The position numbers and the translations under genes are program-made. Below, piece by piece: positions 34,933 to 47,300 of a stretch of DNA of 64,000 nt. How positions within the stretch are numbered: the stretch's first letter is position 1; each line of letters begins with the position of its first letter. The DNA lies in NCBI RefSeq assembly GCF_032118995.1, contig NC_092660.1:6463501-6527500 (forward strand), given 5' to 3'. The notes beneath the pieces were generated by a model that had not been told where the DNA came from, searched no databases, and was given only the letters and a program-made list of their open reading frames with translations. This stretch comes from Asterias amurensis. Its lineage: Eukaryota > Echinodermata > Asteroidea > Forcipulatida > Asteriidae.

Positions 34933-35094
34933 AAGTTGGAAGAGGATTTAGTCATGGACAGCGTCCAAGACTAAACATTTGTCTAAATCTATGGAGCTTT
35001 TTCCCCTTTGCTATGGATCATCTTCCTAACGAACACTTATTTGGTTTCTTTTCTAATTCCATCAATATACCGAGCCAGTAATCCAATCCAATCC
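34933..35094 (+). pseudogene. Truncated duplicate of the RTK last exon and 3' UTR
   Basis: Starts abruptly at AAGTTGGAAGAGG, matching the receptor from 20714, mid-exon and without an acceptor. The frame meets a stop four codons early (GACTAAACA where the gene has GACTCAACG). It cannot encode a receptor. Confidence 0.85.
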
Positions 35095-35640
35095 AGGGGC
35101 CTTTCTCAAAACTTGGTTTGGGCTCTGTCTCTGGCTTAGGATCCGCGGCTTAGGCTCTGTCTCTGGCTTAGGATCCGCGGCTTAGGCTCTGTCTCTGGCT
35201 TAGGATCCATGGCTTAGGCTCTGTCTCTGGCTTAGGATCCATGGCTTAGGCTCTGTCTCTGGCTTAGGATCCATGGCTTAGGATCCATGGCTTAGGCTGT
35301 GTCTCTGGCTTAGGATCCATGGCTTAGGCTCTGTCTCCGGCTTAGGATCCATGGCTTAGGCTCTGTCTCTGGCTTAGGATCCATGGCTTAGGCTCTGTCT
35401 CTGGCTTAGGATCCATGGCTTAGGCTCTGTCTCTGGCTTAGGATCCGCGGCTTAGGCTCTGTCTCTGGCTTAGGATCCATGGCTTAGGCTCTGTCTCTGG
35501 CTTAGGATCCATGGCTTAGGCTCTGTCTCTGGCTTAGGATCCATGGCTTAGGATCCATGGCTTAGGATCCATGGCTTAGGCTCTGTCTCTGGCTTATGCT
35601 CCATGGCTTAGGCTCTGTCTCTGGCTTAGGATCCGTGCCT
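35095..35640 (+). repeat. 32-bp minisatellite grown from a MITE in the duplicated UTR
   Basis: After AGGGGCCTTTCTCAAAAC, the unit GGCTTAGGCTCTGTCTCTGG + CTTAGGATCCAT is repeated about sixteen times from 35113, with some half units. The parent place at 20901-20965 has only about two units. Confidence 0.88.
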
Positions 35641-36280
35641 TGCATATGCAGTGGAATCGCAGCTCAGCCATCAGGCCTATACATTTTTAGAGCAGCATGT
35701 ACTTTGCATGCGATGGTGGTTTGAACATCAGAGTGTTAGTACCCTCTTAGTACTCTGAAGTTAAACATCTCAAATTATTTTCACAACTCTTTCTATTAAC
35801 CCTGACATAGATCAATAATTTGATTATCAAATGTTTTTTTAATTGGTGAGTCTTCGCAATGAAAGGGTGTAGTATATGTATGTTTATTTGTTGGTATTGA
35901 ATATTTTTATAATAAACATTTCCGATTGATTTTTAAGTTATGTTGTCCTTGTTGTTTTCATCTGTGACAGCTGTGATAATTCAGCCGCGTTACCTGCTGA
36001 GCGTGCCATATCAATTCATATCCTCACTAATTGTTATTATAAAAACTTACTTGGTCCTGAGCAATGGAGAGCTGTTGATAGTATAGAACATTGTGAGAAA
36101 CAGCTTCCTCTGAAGTAACATAGTTTTTGAGAAAGAGGTAATTTCTTACTCAAATATTTTTTTAGGCATCAGAAAGCACACACAATTTGTGCTACAAGGG
36201 TGTTTTTGTTTCGTTTTTTTCTTGCAACTTGAATGACCAATTGCGCCCAAGTTTTCACAGATTTGTTATTTTATGCAAAT
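35641..36280. repeat. Intergenic copy of the RTK 3' flank
   Basis: Matches 20970-21060 and then jumps to 22036-22570, so about 970 bp (including two poly(A) signals) are missing relative to the first copy. No gene is seen. Confidence 0.6.
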
Positions 36281-36803
36281 GTCAATAATAATAATAACAA
36301 TATTTATTCGAGCAATCACATTTACAAGCACATATGCATACATTAAAAATATTTAAGAAAACAAAGTAAAACAACAGTGGGGTGCCCAGGAGAGCATAAA
36401 AGTTAAAAAAATAACTGTCGCCAAAAGGAGTATGTCTCCTAAAACCCTAAAAATACATTAAGGCAAGAGGGGGCATATAAAAAAAGCACAGAAGATAATA
36501 CAAATCACTAAACAATTTAAAAAGGCAAACAGGCAAAGACATACACAGAAAAACACACCTAAAATGATATACAATAAAAAAGCAAGTCTATACATCAAAA
36601 TGGTTTAAGAACAAAATTCCGATGAGGGGACACAAATGAAATGACATTGTAAACAGGCAAGTAACTCTATCTAAGAGCAAAACTGCAGGGGGTGGAAAAA
36701 TTTGAACAATTATAAAAATAACTAAAAAGCATAGAACATGAAACAAAACAAGGAACAAAAAAGGCAAACGAGCAAAACATGAACTTTAAAAAGCCAAGAC
36801 ACC
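36281..36803 (-). mobile_element. Retroelement 3' fragment inserted in copy B flank
   Basis: About 520 bp absent from the first copy. It starts GTCAATAATAATAATAACAA, i.e. a minus-strand TTATTATTATTGAC tail next to AATAAATATTGTT, as in LINE/SINE 3' ends. No domain is recognisable in it. Confidence 0.55.
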
Positions 36804-37560
36804 ACCGATGACACAAGTAGCTGCTCTTTAACAATTACCAAATGTGTCATTTGCCTTTTATAATAAATGTCCAATGTACAGCATTTGGATATTCCAAAGT
36901 CACACTTCCAGCGGTTACGATCGAGCAATCCTATCACCTTTTAAAGGGTATATGTACTTTTTCCTAACAAAAAAACACAATGTCCACAGATTTACATTAA
37001 ACTTACACAGTTTGAAGATAATGATAGTAGAAAGCTTCCCTTGAAATTTTACTTACTGAGGTGCTGTAGTTTCTGAGAAATGAGTAAGAGTAATAATTCT
37101 CGTCTCAGTTTTAGCATGTAAAAACGTATTGACCAGTTATGCTATGGTTTTGGTATAACATCATAACTGGTTAAGGGGATTTTACATGCTAAAATCATTT
37201 TGGTCTCTTGAGACCAAAATGATTTTGTGACTTGTTTTACTCATTTCTCAAAAACTACATAACCTTCGAAGTAATATTCGAAGGGAAGCTTTCCACTATC
37301 ACTATCTTCAAACCCTGTAAGTTTAAAGTAAATCTGTGGACATTTTGAAAAAGTACCCAAATCCTTTAAACCCTCAGAATCTCAAATTCATACCTGTCCT
37401 AAAATAATGAGCGCTATATGTACAACAACTGTTTAGTCAATTTCATTTTTATTAATTTAATTCAGATAATATCAAAAGCAACTTATGGGTATCAGCGATG
37501 TTGACCATACAAATTTAAGGAAAGGTGAGGTTTACATTTGGGATAAATGTTCCACCATTA
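36804..37560. repeat. Second copy of the intergenic MITE cluster
   Basis: Corresponds to 22590-23311 and contains the same foldback element, with its GGTCTCTTGAGACC centre. A minus-strand AATAAA lies at 37448-37453, about 870 bp past the stop of LRRC41-B because of the insertion at 37561. Confidence 0.6.
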
Positions 37561-38300
37561 ACAGACCTACCAAGTCTCACGCATTAGGCGTGAGACTCAC
37601 GCATTTGGGCTCTGTCTCACGCTCACACGCACAGCAACCATTTTCTCACGCATTCGGGCCAGACCGGGGAAAAAATAAAAATTAACGACATGCATTGCCA
37701 AATCGCGCTCGTGTGTACAAAAAACGCAATCTACAATGTTTGCACAATCTTCAGATTGCACGCAGTTTATCAGAATCATCATTTGTGTACAAACTTTGTA
37801 CAAACAGAGCGCAAGTTTGCAGATTGCGCACGCTTTTGCTCTTCCAGCAGGTTCAGCTAAAATTCGACAGAGCGCAGAACGCTTATTGCGCACAAGTTTT
37901 TCCCGATTCGTTTTAGCAAACTCGTTAAATGCGCTCCTCTAGCGAAGACACAACAGGCAGAAGAAGTGAGCGGAGGATTTTGGACATCATTTATAGTCGA
38001 TCTTTTTTAAATTTGGAAGGAAATAATCTGACACAATTGTACCTCCACATTAACCATCAACATCTCCTGTGTACCTCATGTGAGTTTTAATTATTCTGAA
38101 GAGGTTTTTGATGCATTTTGGAACACTTTTTGTCCACAATTAAATTTCGGATTTTTTTTTATTTTATAAAAAAAAGAAAAAAGTTGGGCGGCGATTTCGA
38201 AAGGCCCTCTAAAACTGGGGGAAAAAAAATCCGGGGGGGGGGGGTTGAGCTTTGAAAAATCTCACGCATAGCTGGCCTCTGGACTTGGCGTCTCTGCATT
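37561..38300. mobile_element. 740-bp insertion at the 3' end of LRRC41-B
   Basis: Interrupts TTCCACCATTAAATTCTC of the first copy; CATTA(A) is found on both sides, giving a 5-6 bp target duplication. The ends CAGACCTACCAAGTC and GGACTTGGCGTCTCTG are imperfect inverted repeats. TCTCACGCA motifs recur within it. No transposase frame is seen. Confidence 0.65.
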
Positions 38301-38320
38301 AAATTCTCAATGTTGACATT

Positions 38321-41300
38321 CTACCTAAAATGCTGAACTTCCGTGATTGTCATCCTGAGGGCTTTGGCGACTCTAAGATACTCCGAGTCACTATGGTCAT
38401 GGTGGTACTTGGCCATCGATGTGATCAGGTGGCAGGGTGGGTTGACCCTAAGTCCTGGTGTCTTGCTGGCATGGTGGAGGGTCCTGAAAAATGCCTCTCG
38501 ACCCTCGTAGGTCACTTGGAAGTTGTTACTGTTGAGGAAACAAGGGATATGTGCTCATTAGTAAGACCCATGGAGCTACATATGGTGTGATCATGGGTAG
38601 AACAATTCTACCTCCATGGTGTGATCAACTCATTTTGTATCAACTGGGCAGGGTGGGACCATGGAGGTGGGACAGATGCTTGTCATTCCGATAAGTTCCA
38701 AATCCCTAGGTCTTTTTCAATAGCTGGCCCCAACCATTGCAATAACGTTCCAACAAACAACAGGAAGTGTCTTACTTCTTATTCACATTAGCAAAGTATA
38801 CTTTCCAATTCTTCTTTAGCATAGCCCAGAACACATTGTTAAAGAGTAGAGGTTGACCCAGTGTTTCTGGTCCACATAGAAAGCGTCCTTAATTACAGGT
38901 TTACCTCAACTAGTGGTTTAACCCGCCGAGGCCTGGTTCTTGATAAAGTTATCAAGAACCAGGCCTCGTTGGGTTTAAACCACTAGTTGAAAACCTCTTT
39001 ACCACACATTGATTCCCTTATTGGTACATGTACATGTAGCTCATTATTAAGTCAGACAGAACCTGAGACCTTCTCACCTTATATCAAAGCAGAGTCGTGG
39101 GGTGAGGATACCATTCTCGGGCGTGTCTGGTGAACGGCAAACAAACACCTCAGCGAAAAGTTGCAAGCAGCGATCCCCTGAGAAAACATAATAATAATTA
39201 ATAATTTATTGATCTTATATTGCGCTCTCTCCAGGACCAGCCTGTTCGAGGGCGCATGACAGTAAAAATTGCAAAAGATTAAGAAAATAACATACAATAA
39301 GTGAAAATTTTAAAAAGTACACCCAGAAAATATATAAGCAATAATAAACACAAATAAGCAATAATAAACACAAATGTTTGACAAAAATGTAATCTGACCA
39401 CGAGGTAAGACTTTCCAGGACACTTGGTGACAGTAGACTTACCAGGTAAATCTGTTGTTTATGCATAGAACTTTGTAAACAATGGGAACAAAAACAGTAT
39501 TGTGTGTGGGCATTCCAAATTTTCTAATCTAATAATGCTGGTAAAAAACACAAAATGTTCTAAGCAAAGTAATCTTTGGGTGAACACTGTTCATTATGTG
39601 CTTAGTTGTGCCACCATACACAACGCATGTAGTTTTCAAGTGATATCTCCCTAGAAATGGTCCCGAGAGATAACATTGCAGTACTTACCGAGGCTGTTTA
39701 GTGCCAGACCCAGCTGACGAAGGCAAAGATTATTTCGTAGAGCTGTTATGAAATCATTGGCATGTATCCAACCTGGTTGATAATTTAAAAACAAAATTAA
39801 AACAGTAGGAAATCTGAATTTGAAAAATACAGTATTTTTAATGGAGTTGCAAAAAGTGAATCTCTTTCAAAGAAAGACTTCAATAATTTGTATGTGTACA
39901 CTCAGTTTGTTTGCAATTAAAGGTACTGGACACTATTGGTAATTGTCTAAGACAAGTCTTCTCACTTGGTGTATCTCAACATATGCACAAAATAAAGAAG
40001 CTGTGAAAATTTGAGCTCAATCGGTCGTCGAAGTTGCGAGATAGTAGTGAAAGAAAAAACACCCTTGTCACACTAAGTTGTGTGCCGAGACCTCAAATTC
40101 TAAATCCGAGGTCTCGAAATCAAATTCGTGGAAAATTACTTCTTTCTCAAAAACTATGTCACTTCAGAGGGAGCCGTTTCTCACATCGTTTTATACTATC
40201 AACCTCTCCCCATTACTCGTCACCAAGTAAGGTTTTATGCTAATAACTATTTTGAGTAATTAGCAATAGTGTCCACTGCCTTTAAAACAATTATTTATAG
40301 ACTAAAAAAACAGTTAAAGGAAGATACATGTAGATCCCTGGTACCTTGTAGATTGAAACCACATCCAACTAGGTCCAGCTTAGTGAGTTTGTTGCTCTGT
40401 AGAAGCTGCACCAAGCCAGAAAGCTGACCAGTCCGCCCAGGGGTGTAGGTGTTGAAATTAACATTCAATTCTCGCAAACTTGGACTATCTGTGAATACAA
40501 CAAATTACTTTATTAAAAAAAATTAACAATAAAAAAGTTTCCCCTAAAAATAAGATAAAGTTAAATGGTGCTTTAAAGCCATTATACACTTTTGGAACAG
40601 AAAAAATTAAAAGTTCACAGATCTACAAATAACTTACAGGGTTTACAGAAGGTAATGGTAAAAGACTTCTCTTGAAATATTACATGAAATGCTTTACTTT
40701 TTGAGAAAACATTAAAACAATTATAAATTCTTGCCATTGAGAATGACGGATTATAGTAAACGCATGTCATGACACGCCGAAACATGCGGAAACAAGGTAG
40801 GGTTTTCCCATTATTTTCTCCCGACTCCGATGACCGATTGAGCCTAAATTTTCACAGGTTTGTTATTTTATATATAAGCTGTGATACACGAAGTGTGGGC
40901 CTTAATTTAGGCAATACTGTTTACCGAAAATGTCCAATGGCTAGGAGGCTCTTTGAATCCTACAAAAATGGGATTCAAACCGCCTCTAGCCACCGAGCTA
41001 GCTCCATGGTCTCGGTGGTCAAGCATAGTGAAGGTCTTCCAATCCAACCCAAGTGATATGCCCGTAGATTTTTGTTCACGGGCTTCGTGAGAAAGTACTG
41101 AGTTAGTATACAGTGCTTAAAACACATCGGTGTAAGGGCAAAAACAAAATAATAGGCCTAAGCTTTATGACAATGGACAAATTTAAATGCACTCGTGTAT
41201 GCAACCATGGACAACTCTCACCCTTAACCTCAACAGAGGGCACCATTTGAGCTTTATTACATCATACCTAAAGGGGCTTCTTCACAACATCTTGCATCCT

Positions 41301-44300
41301 TACCCTTAACATGTAAGAAGAAAACGTCAAGCATTTCTGTAGTTAGTTGACATCTTTCTAAGGCCAGATGAGTGATGTTGCTTTTTGGATGCAATAGCGC
41401 CCTCTCTAGGCAGAGAAGGGATCTCAATTTGTTTTGGCTCAGATTGATGGTGCGAAGCTGGCTGAAGGCTGAGGTGGGGTTGATAAAGACAAAGAAAGAC
41501 TGATAAGAATGGGTGCATTCATATCTCAAAAAGTGTTTTCCTAATAAAATGGCTGTAATTTGTTTCGACTTTTATGGCCAATAGCTTTATTCCATGTATT
41601 GCATCGCTTTGGAACTCCTTGCCTGGTGCATGTTTCCCTCCATCCTACAATCTAGACTGTTTAAGAGGAATATCTATTCCATCCTTAAAGCTCCCAAGTT
41701 GTTTCCATCTTTAATACTTGTCCTCTTGTAGGCTGTTACCAAAAATGGCTGTTAACCTTGTTTGGGGCAAACTTGCATTACGAAAAACAAAACAATGACC
41801 TACCTTCCGCTATTTCATGCAGTAATAGCTGTCCATCGCTGCCATTCACTGATTCCGCATCAGACAGAAACTCAAAATCAGTTGAATGAAGCTCAAGGGT
41901 TTCTAGATTAGAACTGTGGAAAGGAGAAACAAAAATGCAAAATTCTGGTTGCCAGTATTTACTCAAAATACAGCGCAAAGAAGTCCAACCTCTAGAATTA
42001 CTGTTTCAGTGCTTGTTTTTGTACGTTTGAGACCTAAAATGCCCAGCTTTGTGCGAGGTTTCACAAGATTATGCACACAAATGAAAGGGACAAGTCTTTC
42101 TTAACAAACAAATTGTGTCTTACTGATTTGTGTTGCCTTGGTACATTTCAAAGTCAATAGTTTTTCATGTTATTGAAAATGGCCTCTCATTATAACATGG
42201 TGTCTGTCTGTTCGTATGTCTGTAAATGTTTTTGTCGTTTGTGTCCGTTGTCTGTCTTGTCCTGTATGGCATCCCCAAATCAAGCAAACGCTTACCGGGG
42301 ATTGCCAACATTACAACTTCTCTGTCCTTTTCTTACTATTATTAAGTATTATTAGTGTATTCTGTTTTAATGTAAATCATTATTTTGTATGATACTTGTA
42401 ATATTTTTGTTGTTGTTGAAATAAATGTTGTTGTTGGCTGATAAGAGAATTGCAGACTCTTTTCGAGTACATAAAACAGATCGCTCATGTTTGACCTTAG
42501 CACTGCAAGAGTTAACTGTGTGCAGAACATGTCTAAGAAGGTCTATGAACATTCACAGACTGGGAATGGATGGCCAGCATTCGAGGACAAATGAAAATGA
42601 AAACAAGAATGTTAGAAAAATAAAGTCAGCACACCTCAACATGAGATGTCTAAGTGCTCGGAGATTGCAGTCTTGGATTGAGATATCTTCAAAGCGTCTT
42701 ACAGCACAGACATCCAGAATACTGAACAGCTCACCTGGGGTAAGACACTTTGGGTGCTTGAGAGTCAGCTTTCTGAGGACGCCTCCATGGATCAGTTGCT
42801 CCAAGAATGTCTTTAAGACTTGTTTGTACTTGGGTAGGTAATGGGACAGTACAAGCTCCTTGAGATTTCTTTGTAGGGAATACATAGAGACAGGATTGGT
42901 CTGGATATTAAAAACAAAACATCAATTAATCAAGATTCGTTTAAAAAGCTTTAGATTACCATAGGCCAATTTCAAAAAGAAAGTGAGCAGATACTTGTGT
43001 TCTCTGTAGCAAAGTTTCTATTTCAAATCCCCTGCTTAGCAGAGGAGCCTTGTATTATTATTTATTGTAATAAACAATTGCCTGATGAGCCATATTGACT
43101 CGGGACAAACTTTACTTGATTTAAATGGAAACATTTGCGTCCACAAACCTGGATATATGGAAGGAGGCGACTTTCCAGACACAGAGAGGATGGGAAGTAA
43201 TCCTCCAGGGATTTTCCCGTCCGGCTGATGACATCATCGCTTGGATTGCAGAATGGATTGTGCAGTATTCTCTGCACCTTCAAACTCTGAATATCTGCAG
43301 AATGTGACAGTAACAGATTTTGAGAAATGCAATACAATTGTTCACAGATTCCTTACAGTTAAGTGAACCTTAAAAACGGTGCAAAATCCTACAAAATGTA
43401 GGATAATATCACTAAAGGCATATATAACACTTGTTCTTAAACAATCTTTTCAAAGTCCAACAATTTAGGGTTGAGGTACCATTCAGTGGTGCGTTTGTAG
43501 GACTTCATACTTGCAGGAATAACAGTGTACAATTACACCAGTGAAGAAATGGTCTACATGTGTCAGCTTGATTTGACATCACCTAGTTGGACCAATAGAT
43601 TGCCCAACTTGTGTGCACTCGAGCTGTGGAAGGCTCAACTCTAGTTGGGACAATTACTCAAGTTAGGCCATGATGCTTCAGTCTCCCTCATACTCACCAT
43701 GTTGTTGTTGAAGCTCCGTCAGCTTGATTTGACATCACCTAGTTGGACCAATAGATTGCCCAACTTGTGTGCACTCGAGCTGTGGAAGGCTCAACTCTAG
43801 TTGGGACAATTACTCAAGTTAGGCCATGATGCTTCAGTCTCCCTCATACTCACCATGTTGTTGTTGAAGCTCCGTCAGCTTGATTTGACATCACCTAGTT
43901 GGACCAATAGATTGCCCAACTTGTGTGCACTCGAGCTGTGGAAGGCTCAACTCTAGTTGGGACAATTACTCAAAGTAGGCCATGATGCTTCAGTCTCCCT
44001 CATACTCACCATGTTGTTGTTGAAGCTCCGTCAGCTTGATTTGACATCACCTAGTTGGACAAATAGATTGCCCAACTTGTGTGCACTCGAGCTATGGAAG
44101 GCCCAACTCTAGTTGGGACAAATACTCAAGTTAGGCCATGATGCTTCAGTCTCCCTCATACTCACCATGTTGTTGTTGAAGCTCCGTCAGCTTGATTTGA
44201 CATCACCTAGATGGACCAATAGATAGCCCAACTTGTGTGCACTCGAGCTGTGGGAGGCTCAACTCTAGTTGGGACAATTACTCAAGTTAGGCCATGATGC

Positions 44301-47300
44301 TCCAGTCTCCCTCATACTCACCATGTTGTTGTTGAAGCTCCGTCAGCTTGATTTGACATCACCTAGTTGGACCAATAGATTGCCCAACTTGTGTGCACTT
44401 GAGCTGTGGAAGGCTCAACTCTAGTTGGGACAATTACTCAAGTTAGGCCATGATGCTTCAGTCTCCCTCATACTCACCATGTTGTTGTTGAAGCTCCTCT
44501 GGCTTACAATGCTCTATGGCTTGGAGCTTTTGCTGACATGTCTCATCAAGGAATATTTGTCGCCAATCTTCTTGGGCAAATGAAGGGTCGTGGAAAGCAC
44601 ACTGTTGGGCCCTCTTGTCTCTCTTGAAGACATCTCTGTTCAATTTCTGCCAGTGATGCTGTACACTAACACCTGTAAAATGGTTAGAAATCATTTTACC
44701 TGTTACAATAGCATTAACTCTTTCTTGCATAGCAGAGTACAGGCAGTTTCTGTCAATGGTTCACACTCCCCGTGGGAAAATGTCTCATCGGGTGTTCCTC
44801 AGGGCTCGATCCTTGGCCCCGCCTTATTCCTACTATACAAAAATGACATCCAAGATAACATCCAGTCAAGCATGCGGTTGTCCGCCGACGATAGTATTAA
44901 TTACAGGGAGATAGAGAACCAAAATGATCACCTTATCCTTCAGAGAGATCTTGAAGCCCTCGCAGATTGGTCCTCAACCTGGTTGATGCACTTCAACGTT
45001 AAAAAGTGTGCCATCCTTTCTATAACGAAGAAGCGCAACCCAAGTACCTTCCATAACAATATCTTTGGACAGACGCTCGAGCGAGTTGACCAACACGAGT
45101 ATCTCGTAGTCACCATATCTCACGATCTTCGATGGGACGACCACTGTAACAAAATCACACAGAAGGCCAGTCGCACCCTTGGATTACTCCGTCGTACTCT
45201 GTCTCCCTGTACCAAGGAAGTCAAGGCAAGAGCATACCAGGCCCTAGTACGCCCCCAATTAGAATATGCTTCGGAAGCCTGGAACCCGTACACAATCAAC
45301 ACAGTAAACCGCCTTGAACAAGTCCAGCGGGCTGCTGCACGGTTTGTCTTCAGCGACTTTCGGAGAACAACATCTGTGACTAGCTTGATTAATACTCTGG
45401 GCTGGGAGCAACTCCATACTAGACGACTTGTCTCCCAACTAACCATGTTCTACAAGATTCATCACGGACTAGTAAACATACAGTTCCCATCCATCGTCCA
45501 AACAGCACCATTTCTTGGAAGACATGACCATCAGTTAAAGTTCACCATACCAGTCACATCCATAGATCCGTACAAATACTCCTTCTACCCTTGATCCATC
45601 CGACTATTGAACCAGCTCCCAGCAGCCACTGTAATGTCTCCTTCAATAGCAGCCTTCAAGGAAACTGCCCTACCAGCTATTAGAGGGATGAGGCTACCAG
45701 TGGGCTCACATCTCCTCTAAATCATCCGTCAGTTTTTATGCACCCTAAGTTATCGTCTTTTGTTATCAGTCTTTTTGTCTTCTCGACACCTTAACTTCAC
45801 CTTATTTCTTATGCACTTTGCCTGTGACGTCACTTCTGCACCATCCTAGTATAGCTATAGATAGCTGAATAAGGATTCCACCGTTGAAAATTGAAGAAAC
45901 ACTCAGCAGAGAAGCAAAATAAGTGAACAGGCAAGTCATAGAAAAAGTTGTATTTCCGTCCCATACTCAAAAGGTATTATTACTGGATTAGAAGGATAGG
46001 GCCTACAAAACGATGTGTTTAATATTTTACTGATTACGAAGTACACACATGAATCTGTTTCTAAGAAATATTTCTCTCTTTTAGAAAGTGAAGCAATTTC
46101 AAAGAAACATTTATCCGAAGGCCTAAAAGTTGCAACAACAATTTTAATAGATGGAAATACTATACCTTTCCTGAGAAAAATTGGATGCAGTACGGCAAGA
46201 TTCCCTGCACTCAACAATGGGGCAAGATCCAATAAAAGTTGGGTTGGCAGTACTGCAATTTCTGTGAAAAATTGCAAGATTGTTATTAGTTGATGGTCGC
46301 ATTTATCGGTACAACTAAGGAATGCAGGTACACTTCGAAGCTTCGACTGCACCTCCGTGGAGACGGAGTCGCGGTGACGTTCATACGTACACAGTACACC
46401 GGAGTTGAGGTCGCGCTCTGTTGCTCAACTATAAATATTTGGCAACCTAGGGGGCACTCTGAAAGATGCACAACAGCGCCCTCATTAGGCTCGAAAATAC
46501 ACAACTGCGCTATAGCTAATGCGCAGCTGTGTTGTCAATTTATTTTATACGATAACTCACAAGAGCCCATTAGAGGATTATTTCAATAATTATGGGAAAG
46601 GAAGCCCGAACTCCGTACAAATAGTTAATAACTATTAATATTGCCGTACTACATATTACCCTAAAAGAGGATTATTTCCAAAAGGGAAATAGTTAAAGGC
46701 CGAATCCTAATACACTTGACCCCATTAGAGGATTATTTAAAAAAGGGAAAGAAAGCCCGAATTCCGTACAATTATTAATATTGCCCTAATACACTTGACC
46801 CCATTAGAGGGTTTTTTTAAAAAGGGAAAGAAAGCCCGAATTCCGTACAATAATTAATTTTGCCCTAATACACTTGACCCCAATAGAGGATTATTTAAAA
46901 AAGGGAAAAAAAGCCTGAATTCCGTACAATAATTAATATTGCCCTCATACACTTGACCTCATTAGAGCATTTAAAAAAAGGAAAGAAAGCCCGAATTCCG
47001 TACAATTATTAATATTGCCCTAATACACTTGACCCCATTAGAGGATTATTTAAAAAAGGGAAAGAAAGCCTGAATTCCGTACAATAATTAATATTGCCCT
47101 AATACACTTGACCCCATTAGAGGGTTTTTTTAAAAAGGGAAAGAAAGCCCGAATTCCGTACAATAATTAATATTGCCCTCATACACTTGACCCCATTAGA
47201 GGATTATTTAAAAAAAGGAAAGAAAGCCCGAATTCCGTACAATAATTAATATTGCCCTCATACAATTTGACCTTATTAGAGGTTTTTAAAAAAAGGGAAA

